A DNA stretch of 64,000 nt from Sanderia malayensis (lineage: Eukaryota > Cnidaria > Scyphozoa > Semaeostomeae > Pelagiidae). Below, one piece after another: positions 1 through 11,100 of this stretch. How positions within the stretch are numbered: position 1 is the stretch's first letter; each line of letters begins with the position of its first letter. The stretch covers positions 2,480,001-2,544,000 of the forward strand of contig RQOL01000824.1 of assembly GCA_013076295.1 (NCBI GenBank), in the 5' to 3' direction. The notes under the pieces were generated by a model. That model was given only the letters and a program-made list of their open reading frames with translations, was not told the DNA's origin and searched no databases. Made by a program: the position numbers and the translations under genes.

Positions 1-2
1 AT

Positions 3-353
3 TTTGAATGTCCTCCTGAGACATTTCCTTACTTCTACACGAATAAAAACAGCAAAAACTCGCCAATGCATACCTCAATCTCCTCACAACTGACAAAGAA
101 CGATGCAAACGGGCCTTTGATAAAAGAAAATGTCAGACAACAGCAGAAAAAACCATTGCAGAATTTCGCTACAGGAAAAAATGGCAGCTCCACGGCAACC
201 TTGCTCACAATTTTAACATGTGCTGTTGTGTTAATAGTTGTTGTTGCTGTTGTTGTTATCAAAAGGAGGCAGTCGCAAAATCAAAACGAGGCTTGCCAGA
301 GGTTGCTCGTGCCAGAAGACCAAGAAGCATCATATACAGGCATAAACTACTGA
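3..353 (+). CDS. C-terminal part of a type I membrane protein
   Basis: The frame is open from the left edge to a TAA at 351-353, so this is the last exon of a gene that starts outside the window. It encodes a Cys/Pro-containing extracellular stretch, a Ser/Thr/Gly juxtamembrane segment and one strong hydrophobic helix (about residues 65-86 of the visible part, LLTILTCAVVLIVVVAVVV). A stop-transfer KRRQ follows, then a roughly 30-residue cytoplasmic tail rich in Gln/Glu and ending in Tyr. A Tyr near the end (YTGINY) could be a sorting or adaptor motif, but that is inference. The family is not recognisable from the tail alone. The ATG at 66 is internal and there is no reason to treat it as the start. 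Confidence 0.6.
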   Translation, partial: FECPPETFPYFYTNKNSKNSPMHTSISSQLTKNDANGPLIKENVRQQQKKPLQNFATGKNGSSTATLLTILTCAVVLIVVVAVVVIKRRQSQNQNEACQRLLVPEDQEASYTGINY

Positions 354-958
354 AAAGCAAGAACCGAAGCAAGTTATTAATATAAAATGACTACAGAACC
401 ATAAAATAGTCATCAGTGCTGATTATGATGACAATAATTAGGTTGATATTTCATGATAAACCGGAATTTTCTTGAGTAGGATAAATTAAAACTGAAACTT
501 GATTCAGAAGAAAGTAAATTTCAAATTAAATATAAACATGTAACATATTCCCGAAATATCAACATTTGTACGAGCAATTTGATGACACAATGACATGTAT
601 ATAATTCACGAACAGTCTCCTATTGTTATTTACAACAATTAAAATAATAAAAAATAAATACACTAATTCTTTTACCCTTTCTGTTTTAATTTTCTCTAAG
701 AGATACAATTTCTCATGTGACAAATGTTGTAATGTTAAAAAAGACAAAAAAACATAATTTTTCGATTTGTGAAATTTCGTAATACTTCCACACAATATAA
801 TGTGTTTGCGGCAAAAATTAGTCAATATATGTTGATATTCCCTCTATATTGAATTGCATTGCTCCCAACGCTCTCAAACTTGTGCACCAAAAAATGCAAA
901 ATTATTCATCTACTATTACACAGGGATATACGTCTGGTACTAGATCATACCCATTACT
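354..958. other. AT-rich intergenic spacer between convergent genes
   Basis: It separates the stop codon of the membrane-protein exon (+) from the stop codon of NAD kinase (-), so it should hold the two 3' UTRs. It is very AT-rich with several AATAAA-like runs on both strands. I see no gene, RNA or clear repeat here. Confidence 0.5.
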
Positions 959-3900
959 TCAGTGGTCACTCCTCGGTGCTTTGTGTCGAGCGCCGACTAT
1001 GTTCCAATGACGACATTCGGCTAAACTTTCGAACCAGTCGCTCAGGTGACTGCTGCTGACCACGCAAGGCAGTGGATAAATAGAGGTCGTAATGCGAATG
1101 CTAGAAGAACAAAATTGCACAAGGTCATACACGACAGAAAAGATGGCTCTTGGTAATTTGACATATATAGTAGACACAAGTGAAGTCTCTCTCTACCCAT
1201 ATTGGGTAGGGAAGAAGTTGGGCATATCTATATCTGCAAATCCTTCAATACATTCCATAGATATAGCTGCATGTATGTATTGCATAGATATAGCTGCACG
1301 TATTGCATAGATATAGGTGCATATATTGCATAGATATAGCTGCACGTATTGCATAGATATAGGTGCATATATTGCATAGATATAGCTGCATATGTTGCGC
1401 AGATATAGCTTCTTATATTGAAAAGATATAGCTACATATATTGCATAGATATAGCTGCATATATTGCATAGATACATCTGCATATATTCCATAAATATAG
1501 CTGGATATATTTCATAGATATAGCTACCTATATTGCATAGATAGAGCTGGATATATTGCATAGATATAGCTGCCAATATTGCATAAATATAGCTGCACAT
1601 ATGGCATAGATATGGCTGCACATATTGCGTAGACAACAAGTATATCAACTGCGTTTGCAATAGAAATTTACCATTTCGATTTAGTGATTTCCTTTCGGTT
1701 TCGACCATCAAACGAGGCCCACGCAGAACGTTTGCTGTCCGACGACAAATGAACCTGAGAGATGGAAAAAAGAAAAACTGCTTAGTAGTGGGTACAGGTT
1801 TCAAATACATATCTATTAATTACAATAAGCCATTTCATGAAAGATCAAAAGATAAAGGATCCGTGAATCTATGAATAACCGAATAATAATCTCACTCACT
1901 TTGAGTTCGATACCGGCCGGAACAACGATGGGCCGGAACGATAGAGACTGCGGGCAAATGGGTGCTATTACGATACCGGGAACGGCCGGATGGACCATAG
2001 AAGCACCCGCTGCGGCCGCATAAGCGGAACTGCCGGTTGGGGTGGATATTATCAAACCTATGGAAATGATATTCGTGTCACATGGCAGCAAAGTATAGTG
2101 AAATGTTGGGTTAAAGCTGTTGTAAATGACGGATACAATGGTGATGCATAGAATATCATACCATCACTGATCAATGTTGTCAATGGATTTCCACTGCAAG
2201 TAATGTCCAGGTTTAACATGTGCACAGAAGACCCCCTGTCGACCACCAACTCGTTCAAAGCCTAAAGATAAATGAAACAAATTCTGAAAGAGTGCTACCG
2301 TTACCAGTAAACAATGCCATCTCACATACCTTACAGCATATACACTGAAACGCGTGCGTAGCCTTACGTCACATTAACAATGGAATCCCAATACAGTTGA
2401 GCCTCGATAAGTCGACTACGATCTAAGTCGAATCCCCAAATGAATTGAACATCATTCAGACTGGAATTTTGATTTCAAAATTAAAATATTGAAATACGCA
2501 TGTGTGAAAATCAAAGCCTAGGGATGGATGATCCGGGGTAAGACATGATCGATCTCCTCAATTAATCCAGTTAGAAGGATGATGAATTCGCAGTCCTACC
2601 AAACATTCGAATTCCATGTGGTCTTTCTCCTCGTTGTCAATGATCAGACATCGCAACCGATTTCTCAATATAACGCCAACAGACTCGTCTAGAGAAAGAA
2701 AATGAAGCATACTATATCACACAAGCGAAGACAACATTACACATACATTGTCATTACTCAGCTCGCTATGTAACCAACATTTCTAGCATGCATAAGGCTC
2801 TGCTACTAAACCTTGATCAGCTTCATGGTTAAGTGAACCCCAAAGCAGTAGATTCACAATACACTTGATAGCCATTGAGTTGGGTTGCTGAGAGGTATAA
2901 AAGACTGGGCACTAACCTTCCAAAGTTTGCTTAAAAACCTTTTTGAAATCGTTGAACTGGAACGGCATCAGAAATCCGAAAGTGCCCAGGTGGAAAGATA
3001 AAATTGGTGGACAGCCTTTCTATAGAAATAAAATTGCAGAACAGTGTAAGGCAGATTATTCTGTTACCAGTGTTTAATACACACAGCTTTGTTAATATCT
3101 GAACCTTCCTAGGCAAAGGCTAGCTTTATAAAATGTAGTGATTGATATGGATTGGTATGATCGGGTTTCGGATTAACTGTTTACGACAGCAAACTAACTA
3201 GTTGCTGAGTATCTCATGTATACAATGGGTTGAATTTGGTTGAAATGATAAATGTCACCTGGAACAACGAAGAGGTGTGAAGAAGAGTTCCATCTCCACC
3301 CAAACAAACAACCAAATCAATTATTTCTTCAAGGTGTTCATCTGCAAAGAATATGGAATCATTTATGACTAGAGTTAGTTGGCATAACGCATTGAATACA
3401 AATCATTACGTAAACATCTGCTATGAGCTGAGGAATCATTGATGTTCGGAACGCGGTGGAACGCGGTGGAACGCGATGAGCAGGGGAATGGGTGTTGAGA
3501 TCCTAAGCAACTGCAGGTTATCATGTCTGATTCATCAAATTATATGATTAGAAGTATCTCACTTGATTTTGGACACTGTAACGATTCTTTACTTTTCGTG
3601 AACTCACTATCATCACAAACCAATGTTTCTTGCAAAACATTTGGTTCTACATACACACTCATTCCTTTCTCCTGCAAGAAAATAATAACATTAATCAGGG
3701 CGGCGGGGATATTTTCATTGGGTGCTGCATTTGTAGAAACTCGCGTAGGCACGCTCAAGAAACTCAGGAAGATCCTATTTTGGTTCACTTTGTTCAGTCC
3801 AACAAACGTTCCTTTCAATTTACAACTTAATACCTCTAAATATAACGGAAATCTAAGTAAACCTACTTGGATTAACCATGTGGCTAACGTTTTAAAACTT

Positions 3901-5562
3901 TCAGTTACATGCGTGTCATCGATTTTCTTGATGATGAAAACAGTTGTTGGCTTTCCGGACCACCGAAAAAATGTTGATGTTGGATCAGTAATAGGCCTAT
4001 CGAGAAATGAAGTAATTTTTCACAAAAAATACCGTGCTTCAAGGTGAAATTTAAGTACCGTAAATTCTCTTTTAAGCCCCCCGGGGGGCTTATTGTTTTT
4101 CAGAACTTTAAAGAGGGGGCTTATTAGAGAGGGGGGGCTAAATTGAGAGAGGGGGCTTAATAAATATTTTTTAATAGAAAACCATTTTCAGTGGTGGAAA
4201 TACATTAAATAATACATGAAATACATTATTCAATGAAGTCTGTGTGAAAACGTTTATATCTACAATACCTAAGCCTAAATGATTTGAACTTGAATTTGTT
4301 GAGAAGTATTGAACGACCAATGAATAAAATGAAAATCTCCGTTGTTTGTCAAGTTTACTTATTTTGGCATCAGTGAAGATTGGGGGGGCTAAATTGAGAG
4401 GGGGGGCTTATTAAATTTTTCCTTCTGAAAAGGGGGGGCTAATTAGAGAGAGGAGCTTAATTGAGAGGGGGGGCTTAATAGAGAATTTACGGTAACTTAT
4501 ATTTGTCAGCTTGTCAGATTCGCGTCAAACGTAGCAAGCCGACTTGTAGAGCTTTGGCTTTCAAATAAGATAAACAAACGATATGTCAAATTACGTTGCA
4601 TCGGCACTTTAAGGCTAAGCAATGTCAATGCTAAAATGAAACTGCAATATTAAAAATGCAAGTCAATTTAAAGGTACAATGAAAATTAACGTACAACTGA
4701 CGAGTTTTTGTCTTGTCCTTCTCTTCTGGCTGATCACCACCACATAAGACACAAGCATGACCAAGTTGGTGCTCTGGTGGTGGACCAAAAAGATGTCCAT
4801 TTGCACATTGGCTAAAGAAAGGAAAGGTCCATATTTTTATGCCGATAGCTCATAGTTGAAATGATTAAAACCCATTCGCTAAGGCCTGCTTCAGACGTTG
4901 TCACAAACAAACGATGGAACAAACGCCGCACTGTGGCTGTGCCGAATCATGTTGAATTCGGCTGGTCCGTGTTTTACTAAGAGCGGACTATTTTGCTCCT
5001 CCGCGAAGATTTCTGGTTTCTGGTGCGCACGACGCCTGTATGAAACAGGCGTGCCACGCCCCAAAATTGAAAACTGCAAGTCCAGGCTCACCACACCACG
5101 TCACACACACAACGCCTGACTCTGACTACTGGAGCAAAGCAAGCAAAGCAAAATAAAACTTGCTGCAATCGTTTGAGGAACGAAAGTAAGACCCTTCCTC
5201 GGGCAATAATGTTTCCCGTCCCGATCGATTAAAGCGAAAAGCAAAGTAGGCCATGCTAACATCAAAACAATATTTAACTGCTATATTGGATAATATTTTA
5301 GTCTTTATCTGACCCCAAGCAAGAAAAGGGGGAGAAAAACCGAACTTTGAGCCTCAGCCTAGCCTCCAGCTTTGGTTAGGCCTAAAAGGGTTAGATTAAC
5401 TTGTAACATCCCTATTTATTAAATTTCTTACCTCTCAAGTACTTTTTTATTCATTGAATATAGTGAGCCACCTCGAAGTTTACGGTCAGATATTCTCGAG
5501 GATGCATCGTCGTTTTTATCGCCATGTTTATCTGTGTCACTTCTATCACTGCTGTCCGCCAT
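959..5562 (-). CDS. NADK: NAD kinase, complete, 11 exons
   Basis: Cytosolic-type NAD kinase (ATP + NAD+ to NADP+). Exons, 5' to 3': 5432-5562, 4695-4811, 3867-3996, 3563-3671, 3259-3341, 2917-3019, 2600-2688, 2162-2261, 1900-2057, 1672-1754, 959-1100. All junctions are GT-AG, all phases agree, and they sum to 1245 bp (414 aa). Visible motifs: the NTP/NAD-binding GGDGT at about residues 177-181, [21 protein letters not shown], the second signature [16 protein letters not shown] at about 292, [24 protein letters not shown], and the animal C-terminus [13 protein letters not shown]. The ATG at 5562 is the first in frame with exon 2. Odd point: exon 2 carries a CxxxH...HxxxxC-type cluster (CANGH...GHACVLC) that looks like a small zinc site and differs from the human N-terminus as I recall it. 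The introns hold a minisatellite and a DNA-transposon copy. Confidence 0.95.
1256..1640. repeat. 23-bp minisatellite in the last-but-one region of NADK introns
   Basis: About 16-17 tandem copies of an ATTGCATAGATATAGCTGC-type unit. Successive ATTGCATAG starts at 1325, 1348 and 1371 give a 23-bp period. It lies in the intron between NADK exons 1672-1754 and 959-1100. A long open frame on the minus strand through it is a by-product of the repeat. Confidence 0.9.
2394..2450. mobile_element. Truncated pogo/Tigger-like terminal repeat
   Basis: It begins TA|CAGTTGAGCCTCGATAAGTCGA, the same kind of terminus as the intact elements at 9990, 11444 and 25201. No matching right end was found, so it is one end of a degraded copy. 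It sits in a NADK intron. Confidence 0.45.
4058..4492. mobile_element. TA-flanked MITE with G-rich internal repeats
   Basis: Terminal inverted repeats CCGTAAATTCTCT at the left and AGAGAATTTACGG at the right, flanked by TA on both sides (4056-4057 and 4493-4494). Inside each TIR come runs of the type TTAAGCCCCCC / GGGGGGCTTAAT. The interior repeats GGGGGGCTTATTAGAGAG several times. It is about 435 bp with no coding capacity, in the NADK intron between exons 4695-4811 and 3867-3996. TA duplication is typical of Tc1/mariner-type transposition (inference). Confidence 0.8.
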
Positions 5563-6085
5563 CTTCAGATCAAATCAAATCTTTGCAGCATTCAAAAACA
5601 AAAAGCCACAAGAATGTTGAACTTTGATCCTGGATCATCAGTGGATTATGGATCAGGCCTCCACCATGTCCTGCAGGCATTGCAAGCAGCAAATCTGAGT
5701 TTATTCCAAGCCTAATCCAGGATTAATCTATGACCCAGTGAGACAAATGCACACAGTAGGATTAATCCCGATTAAAGATTCAAAATTAATTAGAGACAGA
5801 TGTCACATCAAATTTGATAAATAGAATAAACCCACGCAGAATACATTACATTAAATTTAACACACTTCTCAGCATTTAATTAACTGATAAACATTAAATA
5901 TGTTTTAATTGGTGATTAAATATGGTTATTGAATAATATTTCACATTCTTGCTACAGCCTAGCCTATTGCTTGGCAATAGAATATTATATTTTGTAGAAA
6001 AATACATGTATACTTTACAAATTTATTCCAACTATATTTAAAACAGAAACCCAAGGAACACAATGTTTAGAATAGTAAATTATAT
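5563..6085. other. Spacer upstream of NADK and downstream of the SLC46-type gene
   Basis: It contains the NADK 5' region and the 3' region of the carrier gene. I see no gene, RNA or obvious promoter element, only AT-rich sequence. Confidence 0.4.
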
Positions 6086-7552
6086 TTAGTTATCTTGTTG
6101 TGTATCATTAGAATCTAACAAAGCCACATGTTCCTCAATAGCATCGTGATCTTTTTTATGCAATGATTCTGCTAATTTGTCACCAGCGCTGTAATAAAAT
6201 GCTACAATGGTGAAGAAAACTCCAACAAGACATACAGCAGCAAGCATAACGATGCAAGCCCCGGCGAAGTACATTGATGTCGCTTGAAAAACCTTGTTAG
6301 CAGAGAATGTCATGATGGTGATCCCAATAAGACTGGCGAAAGCAACAAAGGAAAGAACAGTTCCGTGTTCTTCTGGCAAAACGAGCTTCGTGAGAGCTGA
6401 TCGCAGACCAGACATGGCAAGGGAGAACCCAATGGCAAGGGGGGTCACCCCCATGAGCGTGGTCAAGTTTGAAGAGAAGCCAACAGCGGTGAAGATTGAA
6501 ATTACACTTATTTGACCGACTATGATCAACCATGGGTCTGATGGCTTGAAGAACTTGACAGTAATTACAGCAACAACCATGACACCAGTGCCTCTGATCA
6601 GCTGAAGGAGAAGTAAAAATGTTCCAATTTGATCCGGGGATAGTGCTAAGGGTCTGTGCTTCAGGAAAACTATGGCAATGACGTTTTCACCAAGAATTGC
6701 TGTGTTTGTGAAAAATGCAGCCAGAAGCATAATCCAAACGGCTTTTTTCTCCCAACTGAAGATGTATTTGATTGCAAATTTGTTGATGCTAGAACATGCC
6801 ATTTTCACGTTGTTTGATAAATGCTTTATCATGTCGCTGATGCTTGTTTTGGAAGAAGTTGAAGGATCATCCATGCTGTTTTCTTGTTTGTTGTGTGATA
6901 TGTTGTCCGGCAGCAAAAACGCCACGTAAATGAAATTTGCTGCACTTGCCGAAAGGCCAAGCGAAAAGGCAATGACAAACCCATACGTAGTCAACAGTTT
7001 GCCAACCGAATAGCTCCCAAAACCGAGTGATAAAAATATCATGCCCTCCAAAATATTCATTCTCACAGTGCGGTTATTTTCTGCAGCAGTGACATCGGCC
7101 ATGTACGAATAAGCAAGCATAATTGCCCCTTGTACATCAGCAAACAAACTCGTAACACTCGAGCCGAATACCAGCAACCATAAACTTGAAGACATGTTAT
7201 TCGCGGTGATAATGTAGATGATACTTTGAAGGGTCGTGGCCAACGGGACAAGCAATAAAATCTTCTTCTTGCTTATAAAATCCGAAAGCGATCCGATAAA
7301 AAGCGTTGAAAACGCAGACGGGATGTAAATAAATGCAAAATTTATCATGTTCCATGTTGCCACCTTTTCATACACCAGCTTTTCTTGCAATTTGTAATTT
7401 CCTGATGACAACTTGCTGCAAATCGTTTGATTGCCATAGATGGAATGGCAGATTTTCGAAACGATAAGTTGAGGAGTCAGACTCAAACTTACTCCAAGAG
7501 AAATACAGTAGAGAAATAAAAATGGCTCCGTTGCTATCTTAAATGATGCCAT
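6086..7552 (-). CDS. SLC46-type major facilitator carrier, intronless
   Basis: A 488-residue, single-exon membrane carrier. It has about 12 hydrophobic segments, with a long cytoplasmic loop (about residues 215-260, rich in Asn, Ser, Asp) between TM6 and TM7 as in the major facilitator superfamily. After TM1 there is a Cys/Asn-rich first extracellular loop (KICHSIYGNQTICSKL). Other SLC46-like features are the TM2-TM3 motif GSLSDFISKKKILLL, corresponding to the MFS G-x-x-x-D-x-x-x-R/K signature, and the TM4-TM5 segment YSYMADVTAAENNRTVRM before an ILEG motif. SLC46 members transport folates or small muramyl and drug-like substrates with protons; the substrate here cannot be predicted. The ATG at 7552 is the first in frame, shortly before TM1. 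The intronless structure among intron-rich neighbours suggests a retroposed or lineage-expanded copy (inference). Confidence 0.8.
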   Translation of the reverse strand: MASFKIATEPFLFLYCISLGVSLSLTPQLIVSKICHSIYGNQTICSKLSSGNYKLQEKLVYEKVATWNMINFAFIYIPSAFSTLFIGSLSDFISKKKILLLVPLATTLQSIIYIITANNMSSSLWLLVFGSSVTSLFADVQGAIMLAYSYMADVTAAENNRTVRMNILEGMIFLSLGFGSYSVGKLLTTYGFVIAFSLGLSASAANFIYVAFLLPDNISHNKQENSMDDPSTSSKTSISDMIKHLSNNVKMACSSINKFAIKYIFSWEKKAVWIMLLAAFFTNTAILGENVIAIVFLKHRPLALSPDQIGTFLLLLQLIRGTGVMVVAVITVKFFKPSDPWLIIVGQISVISIFTAVGFSSNLTTLMGVTPLAIGFSLAMSGLRSALTKLVLPEEHGTVLSFVAFASLIGITIMTFSANKVFQATSMYFAGACIVMLAAVCLVGVFFTIVAFYYSAGDKLAESLHKKDHDAIEEHVALLDSNDTQQDN

Positions 7553-8160
7553 TCTTGATTTGCGCGCAAGTTTGATTCTTCAAACAAGATCTAGTCCTTC
7601 AAATATCGTGTCTCTGTCTGGTAGCTGAAAGCAAAAGGCCATTTCATTTTCCTCTGCGTTTCGCTCTCCTGGCTGAAGTTGAGGTTTTGTGGTGACAAGA
7701 TGAATGATGTTTTGACAAAGTTTTAACAAGGTAAATTGATGTTCTTTTGGTCTTGGTCAATAAAGGTCAAAATTTCATTGTTCGTGGCTTTATTTCTTTT
7801 GTAATTGTATGTCACTTAGGACAAATGGTTTATTGTTTATATTGTTATTGTTTTGTCATCAATCATTTGAAAGCTCGTCCCAGGATCCTGTTCAGTTTGA
7901 GGAGACAGGGAGAAGATATTTCTCAAACCAATAATATATAATAAAAATATTGCTTAATTACATAAAGATCGTTTTATCGTATAAATTTTAAACAAACATA
8001 TATATAAATTTGTTAGCTATATTTCATGTAATATAAGATTTAGATGTTAAATAAGAAATATATATTTAAAGTATACAAGTAAAAACGCAAATTCATATCT
8101 GTTATTTTGCTATGGTCAGTTAATCCGAAACCCGATCATATCAATCCATATCAATCCATA
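7553..8160. other. AT-rich spacer between two minus-strand transporter genes
   Basis: It should contain the promoter of the SLC46-type gene and the 3' UTR of the amino-acid transporter. It is strongly AT-rich from about 7920 to 8080. Three copies of CATATCAATC run directly into the stop codon of the downstream gene at 8161. No other feature seen. Confidence 0.4.
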
Positions 8161-11100
8161 TCAATCCAGCATTGAATAACCTTCGCGTTCCTCTGAATGC
8201 TGGTTGACTTTACTATGATGCATGCCATAGCCAAAATAGATCAAACAGCCTGGGTGAAATGAAAGCAGTGATGTTTAATAATTAAGTACTTCATGTATTC
8301 GTCACTTATTGCTGCTGCGTAGCGACGGAAGGCGATCCAAACCCTAATCCTAACCCTGACTGATACACTAGACACTGTCAGTAGCATTACGTCATGCTTA
8401 CTCCTGCGCAGTGGCCTACATATGGCACTGCGCATACACGCCCACCTTTAGGGCTCTCTAACCCTAACCCCAAGCCTAACGCTGACTGATACACCACATA
8501 CTGTCAGCAGCAATACGTCATGCTCACTCCTGCGCAGTGGCCTATATATGGCACTGCGCATGCACGCCCACCTTTAGGGCACTCTAACCCTAACCCTAAC
8601 CCTAAGCCTAACCTAGACTGATACACTAGACACTGTCAGTAGCATTACGTCATGCATACTCCTGCGCAGTGGCCTATATATGGCACTGCGCATACACGCC
8701 CACCTTTAGGGCACTCTAACCCTAACCCTAAACATAAGCCTAATCCTAACCTTGACTGATACGCCAGACACTGTCAGTAATATTACGTCATGCTCACTCC
8801 TGCGCAGTAGCCGATCTAGGCCACTGCGCATATACTCCAAAGTTTAGGACATTTAAATTCAAACTGGATCAAAACCAAAGTAAATGTCCTCCTCAGGTTT
8901 TGAACCCGTGGTCTTGAGCTTAGTGTGCAGGTAAGTTACCGGTAGTCCACAGGAGGCCTTCCTAGCAGTGGAGAATAAAATAAGGTCAAAGGAATCAACG
9001 CACCAGACACATAGTCATCCTTTACCCGTTGATATTAGTCATCTACCGTTACGCTCCACATAAATGCGTCATGCCACATTTGAAATTGGCCAGGAAGCAA
9101 GCTAACATCTAACTGATTTCATTATATATTTTTTTAATCAATCGCTAAATGCTTTAGTCCTGATTATTGCTTTTACATTACAGCAGCACTTATTTTAACA
9201 ATGTTAACAGCTAGTTCAGATAGTTAGGACATCCGTTACTTCAAAGAAACTTCAACTTTTTTTGAGGGTCGAGATGGAAAATGTCAACTGTGCTATAGTT
9301 CGTAGGGAGGAATAGGGGAACGTTGAGGAACGGAGAGCGTCATTAATTGGAGGAATAGCCAAACAACGTTATCTAAAGCGATGACCTTTAAAGGTTGCTT
9401 TATTGGAGGGGTGAAAATAAATAAATAGACAAATAGGTCTTACCGAGGGCCATCCATATTCCGAACCTGATCCACGATCCATGATCAAGAAGCAGCAGAA
9501 GATAGATGTTGACTGAAAGAGACAGCGATGGAAGCCATGGAACAAGGGGCATTCTGAAGGACACTGCAGTTCGATTCTGTGTTTGCATTGCAATGGTAAC
9601 GACAGATATCAACAATGCAAATATGAAATAGATCAAACAGGCGATCACTGGGACACGTAGATTGCGTATGTAACTGTGCGCGTAAATAACCAAGCACGAA
9701 ATCGCAATGATGTGGATTATGATGAAGAACAAAGACACGGCTACAATGCGTTGGCTTTTTGTCGTTGGATTTCGTACGCGGACTAGTAAAGGGTTATCTT
9801 CATTGTCCAATGATGTGTGCTGATTACTGGGGCCTTGGTTGTTCTGTACCGTTTGTACCACTGCATCTTATCAATGTAAAAAAGTTATTTTTATAAAAGT
9901 AGGAAAGGTTAAATCTGTCAAATAAAACGCATACATCATGATTGAAATTTATGGTCATTAGACTCTGACTACCAGCCTGTAATTATATACAGTAGAATCC
10001 CGATAACTCGAGCCCCCGATAACTCGAACCTTGGATATCTCAAACCATTTTGTATTCCCCTCAAAAGCTTTGCTGGTACTTTTTCACCCTCGGTAACTCG
10101 AACATTCGTTAATTCGAGCCATTTTCATCGGTCCCATGAAGGTTCGAGTTATCGGGATTCAACTGTACAATTTTTCTTTAATTATTAGTTCATTCGACCA
10201 TACTCCCCATGTTCTTCTTTAAGGTGAAGTATCAAGAAAAACTAGACGCTTACCTTTCTCAATCTTTTTGGGTTCGATAAAAGAACTTTCTGTCAGTTTT
10301 GCCCCGTTGTTGTTACTGGCAACAATCTGATCCGAGTCAGCAGGTGAAATTCCCACGCGCTGTACCGAATATCTCGCCAAAATAACACACGCGGCCACCG
10401 ATGTGTAAGTCATCAATGTCCCCAGTGACGTCATTCTGATCAGAGTATTCAAGTCAAAACATAGGGAGACGATACCTACAAAAAAAATTCATTTCTTATT
10501 CGATAAAAGAGGGGTAGCGCAAAGAGATCACTGATCTTTAAGAAATATATAAATACTTAATAATAAATATTAATATTTGATATTGCTGTTAATACTTTTC
10601 TTGAATAAGAAATGAATTTCGTATTATTATTAAAATTTAATAACAAATATTAATATATTCATTAATAAATTAATATATTTATTAATAAATATATTACTAT
10701 TTCTTATAGATCCAGTAAGAGAGATGGGATATCATACTTTTGCCCACATCTATCTTACTATTGCCCACCTTTTTCTTACTATTAGTTATTGTATTAAATC
10801 TACAACGAAACTCTTACCAGCCATTGCTCCACTTATGAGCGTCGCCAGGACAGGAACATTTGATTTCTTGCTGACTTTCTTCAAGAAGGCAAATATCAGA
10901 CCATCTTGAGACAAAGCGTAGGCCAATTTAGGCATGGGGATCAGCGTAGCTGTCAGTCCACCAATTAGGGCAAACACCATACCCAGGAAAATTAAATATC
11001 CAATTAAGTGAAGTCCACGCTTATCAAATGCCTCGAATAATACTGCGTCTCCTGCCAACTGGTGATAAGGCACGAGAATTGTCATGGTAACAGCGACCAG

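Noticed and set aside
1193..1810. A 205-residue minus-strand open frame rich in [14 protein letters not shown] repeats
   Set aside because: It is a translation of the 23-bp minisatellite inside a NADK intron; because 23 is not a multiple of 3 the repeat is read in all frames and happens to lack stops. It also overlaps a true NADK exon in another frame.
3523..4047. 174-residue plus-strand open frame
   Set aside because: It is antisense to two real NADK exons (3563-3671 and 3867-3996) whose splice sites and protein matches are clear.
8339..8830. A true chromosome end
   Set aside because: CCCTAA hexamers are few per unit, interspersed with unique satellite sequence and located inside an intron of an intact gene, so this is interstitial.
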